Source: Rikenellaceae bacterium (GTDB lineage: Bacteria > Bacteroidota > Bacteroidia > Bacteroidales > Rikenellaceae). Taken from it: 64,000 nt of DNA. The DNA lies in contig JAFRZW010000005.1 in the NCBI GenBank assembly GCA_017442365.1, forward strand, positions 1 to 64,000, in the 5' to 3' direction. Below, piece after piece: positions 1 through 8,854 of the stretch. The stretch's first letter is position 1, and every line of letters begins with the position of its first letter. A program made the position numbers and the translations under genes. The notes under the pieces are model-generated. The model was not told the DNA's origin. It ran no database searches and worked only from the letters and a program-made list of their open reading frames with translations.

Positions 1-49
1 GTAGGCAACTGCCAGTTGAGAAGTTTGTAGAAAGCCGAAAAAATATCAA

Positions 50-111
50 AGTGTCCCCTCATTTCGAAGTAAGTGTCCCTTATTTTCACGGTGGATATTC
101 GGAGGGACACT
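50..111. repeat. Repeated GTGTCCC motifs, possible insertion-sequence end
   Basis: AGTGTCCC occurs twice in direct orientation (50-57 and 72-79) and once inverted (104-111, GGGACACT). The copies at 71-80 and 103-112 could form a 10-bp stem. Multiple short repeats near a terminus are typical of IS21-family ends, and I recall similar GTGTCCC motifs in Bacteroidota IS21 elements. No transposase is visible, because the rest of any element would lie left of the window. It could also be an isolated remnant or unrelated repeats. Confidence 0.3.
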
Positions 112-177
112 TCGAGGTTCTGGCTATGTCGGGTAGGGGCTCCACGGTGTCGAAACGATACCGACCGACAACAAATG

Positions 178-212
178 AAAAACCCTCTGAAACGATGTTT
201 CAAAGGGTTTTG
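178..212 (-). terminator. Terminator of tRNA-Gly
   Basis: AAACCCTCTGAAAC (180-193) pairs with GTTTCAAAGGGTTT (197-210) around a GAT loop, with one mismatch. Read on the minus strand it is followed by a T run, and it lies just past the 3' end of the tRNA. Confidence 0.7.
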
Positions 213-241
213 CTTGATTTTGTCCTCAATTCTTTTGGACT

Positions 242-317
242 TGGAGCGGAAAACGAGACTCGAACTCGCGACCCCAACCTTGGCAAGGTTGTGCTCTACC
301 AACTGAGCTATTTCCGC
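242..317 (-). tRNA. tRNA-Gly (GCC)
   Basis: On the minus strand the sequence begins GCGGAAATAGCTCAGTTGG and ends with the T-arm GTTCGAGTCTC and TCCGCTCCA. The 7-bp acceptor stem (GCGGAAA with TTTCCGC) and D-arm are present. The anticodon loop gives GCC, decoding glycine. The CCA tail is encoded at 242-244. A terminator hairpin follows at 178-212. Confidence 0.95.
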
Positions 318-654
318 ATTATGTTTTTGAACCGCTCAACCTTTATCGGTTTTGCGAGTGCAAAGGTAGTAGCTTTTTTTCATTCTCCAAAACTTTTTGC
401 AAAAAAAATACAAAAAAATCGCATTTTTTTCGAAAAACACCCTCCGAGCCCTCCATTTCGGCACTTTTTGTCCCAAACCTCCTGCGGAAAACGAAGCCTG
501 CTCGCATAATAATCCATACGTAAAAGTACCGTTCGTCCGCTTTTAATATCCCCTATGTTGATAGATTTTGATTGAAAATAATGTTGCAGAGTCAATTTTT
601 TTCTTACTTTTGTGATATAAAGTACATCTGAATTAATCCAAAAAGTTAATAGTT
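318..654. other. Gene-free AT-rich stretch with one promoter
   Basis: The open frames here are short and have no coding character. There are A/T homopolymer runs around 375-440. The only signal I can support is the promoter at 584-612 for the lipoprotein gene that follows. Confidence 0.6.
584..612 (+). promoter_or_regulatory. Promoter of TlpA-like lipoprotein gene
   Basis: -33 TTG at 584-586 and -7 TACTTTTG at 605-612, 18 bases apart. This fits the Bacteroidota pattern TTTG-N19-21-TAnnTTTG. The start codon is at 655. Confidence 0.65.
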
Positions 655-1785
655 ATGAAACATCTCATTAAATTTTATTGTGCGATGTTGGTCTTGGGGT
701 TGGCGTCGTGTTCCAAAGCGCAAATTGAGATCTCTTTTGAGGGGTTTACGAATGATACGGTAATACTTTTCAGCGCCCCTATCAAAGATTATGTAAGTGC
801 CTCCTCGGACTCAGAATTAAAGATAGATACTCTTCTCATCAAGAATAATCTTTTGCAGATTCCTGCTGCTGACGAGTCGATGTATTGGCACTTCTCGTTT
901 AAGGAGACGGACGATAATAGCCCGAATTTTACACGTCGTGCAATCGACGTCATAACTCAGCCGAAGGATCGTATCAAGTACAAAGTGTGGCGCACCGCTG
1001 AGCAGTTTGAGTATGAGGCGAAGGGTAGCGACTATGCCGAAGGTGTTGCAGATTTTGATCGATATGTATTGCCAATAGCGCTCGAAATTGATCGTATTGA
1101 TCGTGGTGTAGTGGAGAATTGGGAGATTATACGACCGCTGTATGACAAGCGTCGTGCAATGGCTGCGGAGTGGTTGAAGAATAACTTGGATAGTCCGGCT
1201 GCCATATATGTATTGGTAGCGGAGGTTGCAGCAGATGTATTTTTGGAGTATTATGATAGTTTGTTGCCGATGATCGAGTGCTCGGAGCTGGCTCCTATTG
1301 TCAAGCAACGTAAGCAGGCGGCCGATATGCAGGTTGCGACGACGCAAGCGAAGGCGAATGTTAAGGAGGGTGCGGTGGCTCCACAGTTTACTCTTTGCGA
1401 CAACGATGGTCGTGCGGTTGAACTCTCGTCGTTCCGTGGGAAATGGGTCGTATTAGATTTTTGGGGAAGTTGGTGCGGCTATTGCATAAACGGTATTCCG
1501 AAGATGTTGCAGGCGTATGACGAGGTTAAGGATAAATGCGAGTTTATTGGTATTGCTTGTAACGACACGATGGACGCGTGGCTTGCTGCATTGGATAAGT
1601 ACTCGATGCCTTGGGTGCAGCTGTTTAACTCGAATGATGTGGCGCCCGCAGACAATGTGAGTGTGAAGTATGCCATTGAGGGTTTCCCGACCAAGATCAT
1701 CATAACGCCCGAGGGCGAGATTCATAAGATATTTGTTGGCGAAGACTCGGGCTTCTATACGGAGTTGGCGAATGTCGTCAAATGA
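655..1785 (+). CDS. TlpA/ResA-like thiol-disulfide oxidoreductase lipoprotein
   Basis: 376 aa. A lipoprotein signal peptide ends at Cys19 (LASC). Residues 22-230 form a beta-rich then helical region like the N-terminal domains of Bacteroidota TlpA proteins. A thioredoxin fold fills about 240-376, with the redox motif WCGYC at 273-277 and a cis-proline in GFP at 343-345. It probably reduces or exchanges disulfides of envelope proteins, anchored to a membrane. It is transcribed alone from 584-612. The redox fold is certain; the substrate is unknown. Confidence 0.88.
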   Translation: MKHLIKFYCAMLVLGLASCSKAQIEISFEGFTNDTVILFSAPIKDYVSASSDSELKIDTLLIKNNLLQIPAADESMYWHFSFKETDDNSPNFTRRAIDVITQPKDRIKYKVWRTAEQFEYEAKGSDYAEGVADFDRYVLPIALEIDRIDRGVVENWEIIRPLYDKRRAMAAEWLKNNLDSPAAIYVLVAEVAADVFLEYYDSLLPMIECSELAPIVKQRKQAADMQVATTQAKANVKEGAVAPQFTLCDNDGRAVELSSFRGKWVVLDFWGSWCGYCINGIPKMLQAYDEVKDKCEFIGIACNDTMDAWLAALDKYSMPWVQLFNSNDVAPADNVSVKYAIEGFPTKIIITPEGEIHKIFVGEDSGFYTELANVVK

Positions 1786-1849
1786 TAGATGTCGGGCGGG
1801 GAGGTGCTCTACGGTTAGCGTGCTGAAACGTTGCCGCTAATTGTGCTTT

Positions 1850-1893
1850 TTGGCTTTGTGGCGTAAAAAATATAACGCAACAAAGCCAAATTT
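1850..1893 (+). terminator. Hairpin downstream of TlpA-like gene
   Basis: TTGGCTTTGT-GG-CGT (1850-1864) pairs with ACG-CA-ACAAAGCCAA (1875-1889), followed by a T-rich stretch. It sits between the lipoprotein gene and the MFS promoter. Confidence 0.5.
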
Positions 1894-1897
1894 TATG

Positions 1898-1905
1898 TAC
1901 CTTTG
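1898..1905 (+). promoter_or_regulatory. -7 box of MFS transporter promoter
   Basis: TACCTTTG is a perfect TAnnTTTG box. It overlaps the TTG at 1903 that would extend the reading frame, so translation must start downstream at ATG 1930. Confidence 0.65.
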
Positions 1906-1929
1906 TCGTCGATAAATATCGATTGGACT

Positions 1930-3156
1930 ATGCAACAGATTCCAAATTGCGCCCCCGCAAAGGATCGCCTTTGGACGCGCGACTATATATTTATATGTGC
2001 AGCAGCGTTTTTGCTGTCGTTTTCGTTCTTCTTGTTAGTGCCCACGTTGCCGTTCTATCTGCGTGATACGTTCGGGATTGGGCAGTCGATGGTCGGAGTG
2101 GTGCTGTCGTGCTACACGATTGCGGTGCTGTGTGTGCGCCCGTTTTCGGGATTTATGGCCGATACGTTTCCGCGAAAGCGAATGTATGTGATAGCCTATT
2201 CGCTCTTTGTGGCGACCTTCTTCGGCTATCTGACCATCACGACGGCGTTGTCGATATTCATTGCGTTGCGAATTTTCCACGGTTTGACATTCGGTACTCT
2301 GACGACCACGGGTAATACGCTCGTGATCGATATTATGCCCTCGTCGCGCCGAGGTGAGGGCTTGGGTTACTATGGCGTGATGGGTAATATGGCGATGGCG
2401 TTTGGCCCGATGGCGGGTCTGTTTATCATATCGTCGGGCAACTACGATCTGCTGTTTTGGAGCTCGATCGCCTCAGGCGGTCTGGGATTGATGTTCGGCT
2501 CGTTGGTGCGCGCGCCACGCAAGGCGCCTGCTCCGCAACCCAATCGAGCGCTGTCGATCGACCGTTTCTTCCTGATCGAGGGAATCCCTGCCAGCATAGC
2601 ATTCTTTATGTTGGCAATTCCGTATGGTATGACCTCGTCGTATATGGCGCTCTATGCCGAGCAGTCGGGTATCACGTCGAGTTCGGGACTGTTTTTTACG
2701 GTGATGGCATTGGGTTTGGTGTCGTCGCGTCTAAATTCGGGTAAGCGTGTCGATCGCGGATTGGTTACGCAGACGATTCGTGCGGGTATTGTTGTGGCTC
2801 TTGTTGGTGTTACGGGCGAGGCTCTGCTATCGACCGTGGCCGAGTGGAACCAGACGGCAGGATATGTGCTCTATTTTGCGTCGGCGCTGCTGATTGGTTA
2901 TGGATATGGAACGATGTTTCCGGCATACAACACGCTGTTTATCAACCTTGCGCCCAACTCGCGTCGTGCGACGGCAAATGCAACCTACCTGACGGGTTGG
3001 GACGTAGGTATCGGTTGCGGAATGTTGCTCGGTGGCTGGCTTTCGGAGCGTAGTTTTGCGTTGTGCTATGCCGTAGGTGCGGCGTTGGTTGTGCTGGCGT
3101 TGGTATGGTTTGTGGTGCGCGTAACGCCCCATTTTAATAAGAATAAATTGAGATAA
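1930..3156 (+). CDS. MFS transporter
   Basis: 408 aa with about 12 hydrophobic segments. The N-terminal half has the MFS loop 2-3 signature region (SGFMADTFPRKRMY), and a second half repeats the fold. It probably exports or imports a small molecule, but the substrate cannot be read from sequence; the drug-efflux-like MFS group is the closest guess. ATG 1930 is chosen over TTG 1903 because 1903 lies in the promoter -7 box. The radical SAM gene follows after 8 bases, so the two are probably co-transcribed. Confidence 0.88.
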   Translation: MQQIPNCAPAKDRLWTRDYIFICAAAFLLSFSFFLLVPTLPFYLRDTFGIGQSMVGVVLSCYTIAVLCVRPFSGFMADTFPRKRMYVIAYSLFVATFFGYLTITTALSIFIALRIFHGLTFGTLTTTGNTLVIDIMPSSRRGEGLGYYGVMGNMAMAFGPMAGLFIISSGNYDLLFWSSIASGGLGLMFGSLVRAPRKAPAPQPNRALSIDRFFLIEGIPASIAFFMLAIPYGMTSSYMALYAEQSGITSSSGLFFTVMALGLVSSRLNSGKRVDRGLVTQTIRAGIVVALVGVTGEALLSTVAEWNQTAGYVLYFASALLIGYGYGTMFPAYNTLFINLAPNSRRATANATYLTGWDVGIGCGMLLGGWLSERSFALCYAVGAALVVLALVWFVVRVTPHFNKNKLR

Positions 3157-3164
3157 CGATTTTT

Positions 3165-3944
3165 ATGGCAACTTCACTCTTTTCGGACGTAATTTTCGGG
3201 CCGATCCATTCGCGTCGATTGGGACTTTCGTTGGGTGTCAATCTGCTACCTACGGAGGCTAAGTTGTGCAATTTCGACTGCATCTATTGCGAGTGCGGTT
3301 GGAATGGCGACCATCGTGGATCGCGTCGATTCAACGACCGAGCGACGGTGCGCGAACTGCTTGGCGAGCAACTGCGCAAGATGGCCGAGGCGGGGACACC
3401 GCCCGATGTGATCACATTCGCGGGTAATGGCGAGCCGACGATGCACCCTGATTTTGAGGCGATTATCGACGATACGATCGCTCTGCGTGATGAGCTTTGC
3501 CCGTCGGCACGAGTGTCGGTGTTGAGCAATGCGACGATGATCGGACGCGAGTCGGTGCGTCGTGCGTTGGAGCGTGTCGATAACAATATTTTGAAGCTCG
3601 ACTCGGCATTTGACGCGACCGTGCAACTGATGAACAACCCGCAGCAGGCCGACTATACGGTCGAGCGAACGGTGCGCGAGATGGAGCGTTTCGAGGGTCG
3701 AATGATCTTGCAGACGATGTTCCTGCGTGGCAGAGTGGGGGAGTGCCCGATTGACAATACGACCGAGCGAGAGGTTGAGGCGTGGTTGAAGATTGTGGAG
3801 CGTATTCGTCCTCAGCGAGTTATGGTATATACGATCGACCGCGATACGCCACTCGAAACCCTCGCGAAGGTATCGGTCGAGGAGTTGCGACGGATAGCCG
3901 AACGGGTCGAGGCGTTGGGCATTGAATGTTCGGTAGCGGGATAA
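3165..3944 (+). CDS. Radical SAM protein (MoaA/wybutosine-enzyme-like)
   Basis: 259 aa. The CNFDCIYC motif (CxxxCxxC) near residue 37 binds the 4Fe-4S cluster that cleaves S-adenosylmethionine. The following TFAGNGEPTMHP segment is the usual SAM-binding GGEP-type strand. The family belongs to COG0731-like Fe-S oxidoreductases; the substrate is unknown. There is no extra C-terminal cluster domain. It sits 8 bases after the MFS gene, and its TAA is part of the terminator stem shared with dxs. Confidence 0.85.
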   Translation: MATSLFSDVIFGPIHSRRLGLSLGVNLLPTEAKLCNFDCIYCECGWNGDHRGSRRFNDRATVRELLGEQLRKMAEAGTPPDVITFAGNGEPTMHPDFEAIIDDTIALRDELCPSARVSVLSNATMIGRESVRRALERVDNNILKLDSAFDATVQLMNNPQQADYTVERTVREMERFEGRMILQTMFLRGRVGECPIDNTTEREVEAWLKIVERIRPQRVMVYTIDRDTPLETLAKVSVEELRRIAERVEALGIECSVAG

Positions 3945-3983
3945 TAAAGAAGGCGTTGCTTGCGGCAACGCCTTCTTTATTAT
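3941..3983. terminator. Bidirectional terminator shared by radical SAM gene and dxs
   Basis: A perfect 19-bp inverted repeat (3941-3959 with 3965-3983) and a 5-base loop. It has A/T-rich outer ends, giving a T run in either direction. Both convergent stop codons (3942-3944 plus; 3980-3982 minus) lie inside the stem. Confidence 0.85.
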
Positions 3984-5860
3984 ATCATCTCTTTGATCGC
4001 TTGATAGATACCCTCGGCATCGTAGCCGCACATCGCATATAGTTGGGCAGGCGAACCGTGTTCGACAAATTGATCGGGGATTCCGAGGCGTCGCACCTGC
4101 TTGATGTGCCCGTGCTCGGTGAGCCAATTCTCGACCGCACTACCTGCGCCACCGCGCACAACGCCGTCCTCGACCGTAATCACACGGTCAAAACGCTCAG
4201 CGATCTCTGCAAGCAGCTCTTCGTCAAGCGGTTTAGCCCATCGCATATCGTAGTGTGCCACCGAAATCCCCTCCTCTGCTGCGCGCGCAATCGCCTTTGC
4301 GACGAAGTTGCCGACCGTACCAAAGCTCACCACAGCCACCTGATCGCCATCAGCGAGGCGACGTCCGCGACCTATTTCGAGTGCTGTGAAAGGCTGCTCG
4401 CGCCACTCGGTGCCCACACCACGACCACGCGGATAGCGGATCACAACGGGGCGCTCGGCTTGCAAGGCAGTGAACATCATATTTCGCAGTTCGATCTCGT
4501 TCATCGGGGTTGCAATAGTCAGATTGGGCACACTTCCCAACGTTGCCAGATCCAATGCTCCGTGGTGTGTCGCTCCATCTTCGCCAACCAATCCTGCACG
4601 GTCAAGACACAGCACCACAGGTAGTTGCTGAATCGCTACGTCGTGAACAATATTGTCGAAAGCGCGTTGCGAGAACGACGAATAGATATTGCAGAACGGT
4701 ACTAACCCCTGCGTAGCCAATCCCGCTGCAAAAGTTACGGCGTGTCCCTCGGCGATGCCCACATCGAAGCAACGTTCGGGCATCTCGGCCATCATAATAT
4801 TGAGTGAGCAACCCGTTGGCATTGCGGGAGTTATGCCGACAATACGCTTGTCTTGGCGAGCCAGATCGAGCAACGTCTGACCGAAAACATCTTGATAGCG
4901 TGCCGATGCGTCGGGCGCGGTTTTATCCAATCGCTCGCCCGTCGTGGGGTCGAAATGTCCCGGTGCGTGCCACACCGATTGGTTCTGCTCGGCAGGGGCA
5001 TAGCCTTTACCCTTGACCGTCAGTACGTGCAACAATTTCGGTCCTTTGATCTGGCGCAGGTCGCTCAGCGTGCGCGCCAACGAGATCACGTCGTGCCCAT
5101 CAACGGGTCCGAAGTAACGGAATCCGAAGCTCTCGAACAGATTGCTATTCTGCAAGATACCCTGCTTGATGACGTTTCCTGCCTTCTGCATCGCGCGTCG
5201 CAACGAGGGCATCGACGCAAGCATATTCCACACTCGATTTTTGAACCGATTGTAGTGGCGCGAGGTGGTGATTCGCAGCAGGTAATGTTTCAAAGCACCG
5301 ACATTGGCGTCGATCGACATATTGTTGTCGTTGAGAATGATGAGCAGGTTTGCCTTGCTGGCGCCTGCGTTGTTCAGCCCCTCGAATGCCAATCCGCCCG
5401 TCATCGCTCCATCGCCGATAACCGCAACTACGTTACGCTCGTCGCCTTTCAGTCGCATTGCCTCGGCCATACCGAGTGCTGCCGAGATCGAAACCGACGA
5501 GTGGCCACCGATGAAGGCATCGTACTTGCTCTCGCTGCGGCGCGGAAAACCGCCCAGTCCGCCCAACTTGCGATTCGAGGTGAATGCGTCGCGACGCTCG
5601 GTGATGATCTTGTGGGCATAGGCTTGGTGGCCAACGTCCCAAATCAGCTGATCGTCAGGCGTATCGAACACGTAATGGAGAGCCGTAGTCAGTTCGACCG
5701 TACCCAAGCTCGATCCCAAATGCCCCGGATTTACGGCACATTGTTCGATGATGTAGTCGCGCAATTCGTCGCAAAATTGCGGAAGTTCATCGACGCTCAG
5801 TGCGCGAAGTTCAGTCGGTGAATCGACGTTGGTGAGATATTTATACTCTTTCGTTCCCAT
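3980..5860 (-). CDS. dxs: 1-deoxy-D-xylulose-5-phosphate synthase
   Basis: 626 aa, the normal family length. It condenses pyruvate and glyceraldehyde-3-phosphate using thiamine diphosphate, the first step of the MEP isoprenoid pathway. The ThDP/Mg motif GDGAMTGG, the N-terminal HxGSSLG segment (NPGHLGSSLG), the pyrimidine-region GEDGATHHG and the C-terminal transketolase domain are all present. The open frame extends to 5977, but that would cross the promoter box at 5880-5887 and the divergent OmpA start. ATG 5860 (MGTKEY) fits homologues; ATG 5869, ten bases after the -7 box, is the alternative. Confidence 0.95.
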   Translation of the reverse strand: MGTKEYKYLTNVDSPTELRALSVDELPQFCDELRDYIIEQCAVNPGHLGSSLGTVELTTALHYVFDTPDDQLIWDVGHQAYAHKIITERRDAFTSNRKLGGLGGFPRRSESKYDAFIGGHSSVSISAALGMAEAMRLKGDERNVVAVIGDGAMTGGLAFEGLNNAGASKANLLIILNDNNMSIDANVGALKHYLLRITTSRHYNRFKNRVWNMLASMPSLRRAMQKAGNVIKQGILQNSNLFESFGFRYFGPVDGHDVISLARTLSDLRQIKGPKLLHVLTVKGKGYAPAEQNQSVWHAPGHFDPTTGERLDKTAPDASARYQDVFGQTLLDLARQDKRIVGITPAMPTGCSLNIMMAEMPERCFDVGIAEGHAVTFAAGLATQGLVPFCNIYSSFSQRAFDNIVHDVAIQQLPVVLCLDRAGLVGEDGATHHGALDLATLGSVPNLTIATPMNEIELRNMMFTALQAERPVVIRYPRGRGVGTEWREQPFTALEIGRGRRLADGDQVAVVSFGTVGNFVAKAIARAAEEGISVAHYDMRWAKPLDEELLAEIAERFDRVITVEDGVVRGGAGSAVENWLTEHGHIKQVRRLGIPDQFVEHGSPAQLYAMCGYDAEGIYQAIKEMI

Positions 5861-5879
5861 TAGTTGCATTTTCTCTCGA

Positions 5880-5887
5880 CAAAGATA
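5880..5887 (-). promoter_or_regulatory. -7 box of dxs promoter
   Basis: The minus strand reads TATCTTTG at 5887-5880. Transcription would start within a few bases of the first ATG (5869), giving a very short leader. Confidence 0.6.
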
Positions 5888-5946
5888 ATTAAATATTGGA
5901 GAAAAATACTTATCTTCGCAAAAGGATTCAGAATAAAAACGATTGA

Positions 5947-6861
5947 ATGATGCGAAAATTGTTGATGTTCGTTGCATTGAGCCTCATTTGCAGCTCGTGC
6001 GTGTCGAACAAAGTCTATAACGCTTCGCGTGCCGAGGTGATGCGTCTCGAAAGTGAGCTGTCGGCTCTGCGTGCCCGCCACTCGGCTCTCGAACAGCTTA
6101 ATAATGAGCTCAATGGCGAGAAGCTCGGTTTGCAGGATAACCTTTCGGCGCTCACTGCCGAGCACGATGCGCTGCGTAAGCAGTATGCCTCGCTCGATGC
6201 CGATCGCGCCAAACTTGCTCGCGATCTGGATCAGCTGCGCGATATGCTCGACAAAGGTAATGCCGAGGCGTCGCGAATGTTGCAGGAGTTGCAGCGCAAC
6301 CAAGCCGATTTGGAGGAGCGTTCGCAGCGTGTCGAGGAGTTGGAGTCGCTGTTGAAGGCGCGCGAGGAGGCCATCGCTGCAATCCGTCGTCAGGTGAGCG
6401 ACGCTTTGTTAGGCTTTGAGGGTAAGGGACTTACGATCTCGACCCGCGACGGTAAGGTCTATGTCTCGATGGAGGATAAACTGCTGTTCCGTTCGGGTAG
6501 CTACGAGATCGGTCGCGATGGCGAGAAGGCGGTGCGCGATCTGGCGAAGGTGCTGGCGGCCAACCCCGACATCAACGTTATGGTCGAGGGACATACCGAC
6601 GACGTGCGCTATACGCCCAATGCCTATCTCAAAGATAACCTCGACCTGAGTGCCAAGCGTGCGACGACCGTGGTGCGTTTGTTGCTCGAAAACAAGGAGA
6701 TAGCACCCGAGCGAATCGTTGCCGCTGGACGTGGCGAGTCGTTGCCCGTAGCCGAGGGCAAGACGGCCGAGGCGCGTGCCAAGAACCGTCGTACGGAGAT
6801 CATCTTGACCCCGAAATACGACGAATTGATGAAATTGATGGAAACAACAAATAACGAATAA
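5947..6861 (+). CDS. OmpA-family lipoprotein with coiled coil
   Basis: 304 aa. The lipoprotein signal ends at Cys18 (CSSC). Residues about 28-150 are a heptad-rich coiled coil, full of Leu, Glu, Arg and Ala. The C-terminal OmpA domain (about 165-290) contains VEGHTDDV and LSAKRATTVVRLL, which bind peptidoglycan. It likely tethers the outer membrane to the wall. It heads a run with pyrH (5-base gap), a thioredoxin-like gene and frr. An imperfect -7 box (TATCTTCG, 5911-5918) lies upstream. Confidence 0.88.
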   Translation: MMRKLLMFVALSLICSSCVSNKVYNASRAEVMRLESELSALRARHSALEQLNNELNGEKLGLQDNLSALTAEHDALRKQYASLDADRAKLARDLDQLRDMLDKGNAEASRMLQELQRNQADLEERSQRVEELESLLKAREEAIAAIRRQVSDALLGFEGKGLTISTRDGKVYVSMEDKLLFRSGSYEIGRDGEKAVRDLAKVLAANPDINVMVEGHTDDVRYTPNAYLKDNLDLSAKRATTVVRLLLENKEIAPERIVAAGRGESLPVAEGKTAEARAKNRRTEIILTPKYDELMKLMETTNNE

Positions 6862-6866
6862 ATGCT

Positions 6867-7574
6867 ATGAAATACAAACGTATATTGCTCAAACTCAGCG
6901 GTGAATCGCTGATGGGCGCACAGAAATATGGTCTTTCGACCGACGTACTCACCTCGTATGCACGTCAGATCCGCGACGTGGCTGCAACGGGTGTGCAGAT
7001 CGGTATTGTGATCGGTGGCGGTAATATTTTCCGTGGTTTGAGTGGCGTGAGCCGTGGTTTCGACCGCGTGAAGGGCGACCAGATGGGGATGCTCGCTACG
7101 ATCATCAACTCGCTGGCATTGCAGTCGGCATTGGAGGACGCAGGCGTCAAGGCTCGTGTGCTGACATCGATCCGTATGGAGCCCATTGGCGAGTACTACT
7201 CGAAGGCTCGCGCGCTGGAACTGATGGAGGCCGGTTACGTGGTGATCGTCGGTGGCGGTACGTCGAATCCCTTCTTCTCGACCGACTCGGCATCGGCTCT
7301 GCGTGGCGTCGAGTTGGAGTGCGAGGTGCTGTTGAAGGGTACCCGTGTCGATGGCGTCTATACGGCTGATCCTGAGAAAGATCCGACCGCAACGAAGTTC
7401 GACGAAATCACGTTCGACGAGGTGCTCGATCGTCGTTTGAAGGTGATGGATCAGACCGCTTTCACGCTCTGCCGCGAGAACGGATTGCAGATCATCGTCT
7501 TCGATATGGACACCGAGGGCAACCTCGCGCGCGTTCTGTCGGACGAGAAGATAGGTACGTTGGTTAAACTTTAA
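6867..7574 (+). CDS. pyrH: Uridylate kinase
   Basis: 235 aa, the usual length. It phosphorylates UMP to UDP with ATP. The amino-acid kinase fold is clear: LLKLSGESL near the start, IGGGNIFRG, and the C-terminal DQTAFTLCRENGLQIIVF region. In many bacteria pyrH lies directly before frr; here one gene intervenes. It begins 5 bases after the OmpA gene. Confidence 0.97.
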   Translation: MKYKRILLKLSGESLMGAQKYGLSTDVLTSYARQIRDVAATGVQIGIVIGGGNIFRGLSGVSRGFDRVKGDQMGMLATIINSLALQSALEDAGVKARVLTSIRMEPIGEYYSKARALELMEAGYVVIVGGGTSNPFFSTDSASALRGVELECEVLLKGTRVDGVYTADPEKDPTATKFDEITFDEVLDRRLKVMDQTAFTLCRENGLQIIVFDMDTEGNLARVLSDEKIGTLVKL

Positions 7575-7585
7575 TTCGTGGTGCG

Positions 7586-8131
7586 ATGAAGAAGAAGATA
7601 ATTGTTGCGGTGTTGTTTATTGCGGCTATTGCGCTGGCATCTTTTGTAGTGATTCGCGCACAGCGCCTGCCGGTTGATGACGCTGCGGTTGCTGTGATTG
7701 GCGACAAGTGCCCCTCGTTTGAGGTGCAAATGCTTGACGGCGATGTGGTTTCGATCGACTCGCTGCGTGGTAAGACCGTCCTGATCAACTTCTGGGCTAC
7801 GTGGTGCCCGCCCTGCAACGAGGAGATGGAGCGCGTTGAGAAGGATATTGTCGAGCGTTTTGCCGACGAGGAATTTGTCTTCCTGCCCATTTCGCGTGGC
7901 GAGAAACCCGAGGTGGTCAGCGCGTGGCGCACGAAGAAGGGATACAAGTTCGATGTAGGTCTTGATATCGCAACCGAGATCTTCCCGCAGTTTGCCCGCA
8001 CCTATATTCCTCGCAACTACTTGATCGATCCCGACGGAACGATCGTCTATTACGAGGTCGGCTACGATGCTGAGCTCTTTGACGAGCTTGTGAATAAGAT
8101 CGACGAAACGATCCAAAACGCTAAGAAATAA
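7586..8131 (+). CDS. TlpA-like thioredoxin-fold protein, membrane anchored
   Basis: 181 aa. An N-terminal hydrophobic anchor or signal covers residues 4-24, and a TlpA/ResA domain covers about 38-175. The redox motif is WCPPC within FWATWCPPCNEEM. The cis-proline loop reads YIPRNYLID. It probably works as a periplasmic disulfide reductase. It lies between pyrH and frr with gaps of 11 and 23 bases, so it should be co-transcribed with them. Confidence 0.87.
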   Translation: MKKKIIVAVLFIAAIALASFVVIRAQRLPVDDAAVAVIGDKCPSFEVQMLDGDVVSIDSLRGKTVLINFWATWCPPCNEEMERVEKDIVERFADEEFVFLPISRGEKPEVVSAWRTKKGYKFDVGLDIATEIFPQFARTYIPRNYLIDPDGTIVYYEVGYDAELFDELVNKIDETIQNAKK

Positions 8132-8154
8132 TTACTTAAAACACAGATACAGTT

Positions 8155-8718
8155 ATGACAGAACAGACCAAACAGATCCTCGACAATGCATCGTCGAAGA
8201 TGCAGAAGGCGCTCGACTATTTCGAAGATGAATTGGCGAACGTACGTGCAGGCAAGGCCAGCACCAACCTCCTGAATGGCGTGATGGTTGATTACTATGG
8301 CGCACCGACCCCCGTGTCGCAGGTTGCTAGCGTAACCGTTCCCGACGCTAAGACGGTGATTATCCAGCCGTGGGAGAAGAATCTGATTCGTGCCATCGAG
8401 AAGGCAATTATCGACTCGAACATCGGCCTCGCTCCCTCGAACAACGGTGAGCAGATCCGCTTGACGATGCCCCCTCTGACTGAGGAGCGTCGTAAGCAGC
8501 TCGTTAAGCAGGTTCGCAGTAGTGCCGAGAATGCTCGCGTAACGTTGCGTAACATTCGTCGTGATGCTGTCGATGCGTTCAAGAAGGCGCAGAAGGACGG
8601 TATGCCCGAGGACGAGGCAAAATCGGGCGAGGGCGAAGCACAGAAGGTGATCGAAAAGTATTCGAAGAAGCTCGATGCAATGCTCGACGCTAAGGAGAAG
8701 GAGATTATGACCGTGTAA
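8155..8718 (+). CDS. frr: Ribosome recycling factor
   Basis: 187 aa, typical length. It splits post-termination ribosomes together with EF-G. The helical segments MQKALDYFEDELANVRAGKA and the conserved PPLTEERRKQLVK motif identify the family. It is last in the OmpA-pyrH-TlpA-frr run, with a strong terminator at 8739. Confidence 0.97.
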   Translation: MTEQTKQILDNASSKMQKALDYFEDELANVRAGKASTNLLNGVMVDYYGAPTPVSQVASVTVPDAKTVIIQPWEKNLIRAIEKAIIDSNIGLAPSNNGEQIRLTMPPLTEERRKQLVKQVRSSAENARVTLRNIRRDAVDAFKKAQKDGMPEDEAKSGEGEAQKVIEKYSKKLDAMLDAKEKEIMTV

Positions 8719-8738
8719 TTTGTTGCTCCTCAATGATT

Positions 8739-8766
8739 AAGCCGCTCTGCAAAGGGCGGCTTTTTT
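8739..8766 (+). terminator. Terminator of frr
   Basis: AAGCCGC-TC and G-GGCGGCTT form a stem around TGCAAA, followed by six T residues. Confidence 0.85.
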
Positions 8767-8802
8767 GATTCACAAATTGCATTATAATCCACACTTAGTG
8801 GC

Positions 8803-8854
8803 TCATCATTGGCGGGTGGGGGGGCTCGCCCGAAGGGCGACCCGCCAATGATGA
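8803..8854. repeat. Structured intergenic element A (G-rich bulge, GAA triloop)
   Basis: Perfect 14-bp outer stem (8803-8816 with 8841-8854). A 9-base 5' bulge TGGGGGGGC (8817-8825). A 6-bp inner stem TCGCCC/GGGCGA closed by GAA (8832-8834). A second hairpin, CACGCCG-CATAA-CGGCGTG, follows at 8855-8873. It lies between the two terminators of the convergent frr and upp genes. See elements B and C. Confidence 0.75.

Noticed and set aside
51..509. 152-codon open frame across the tRNA-Gly gene
   Set aside because: It reads through the tRNA, its terminator and A/T-rich spacer, and is not protein-like.
5861..5977. N-terminal extension of dxs
   Set aside because: It would cross the dxs -7 box and overlap the divergent OmpA start; homologues begin near MGTKEY.
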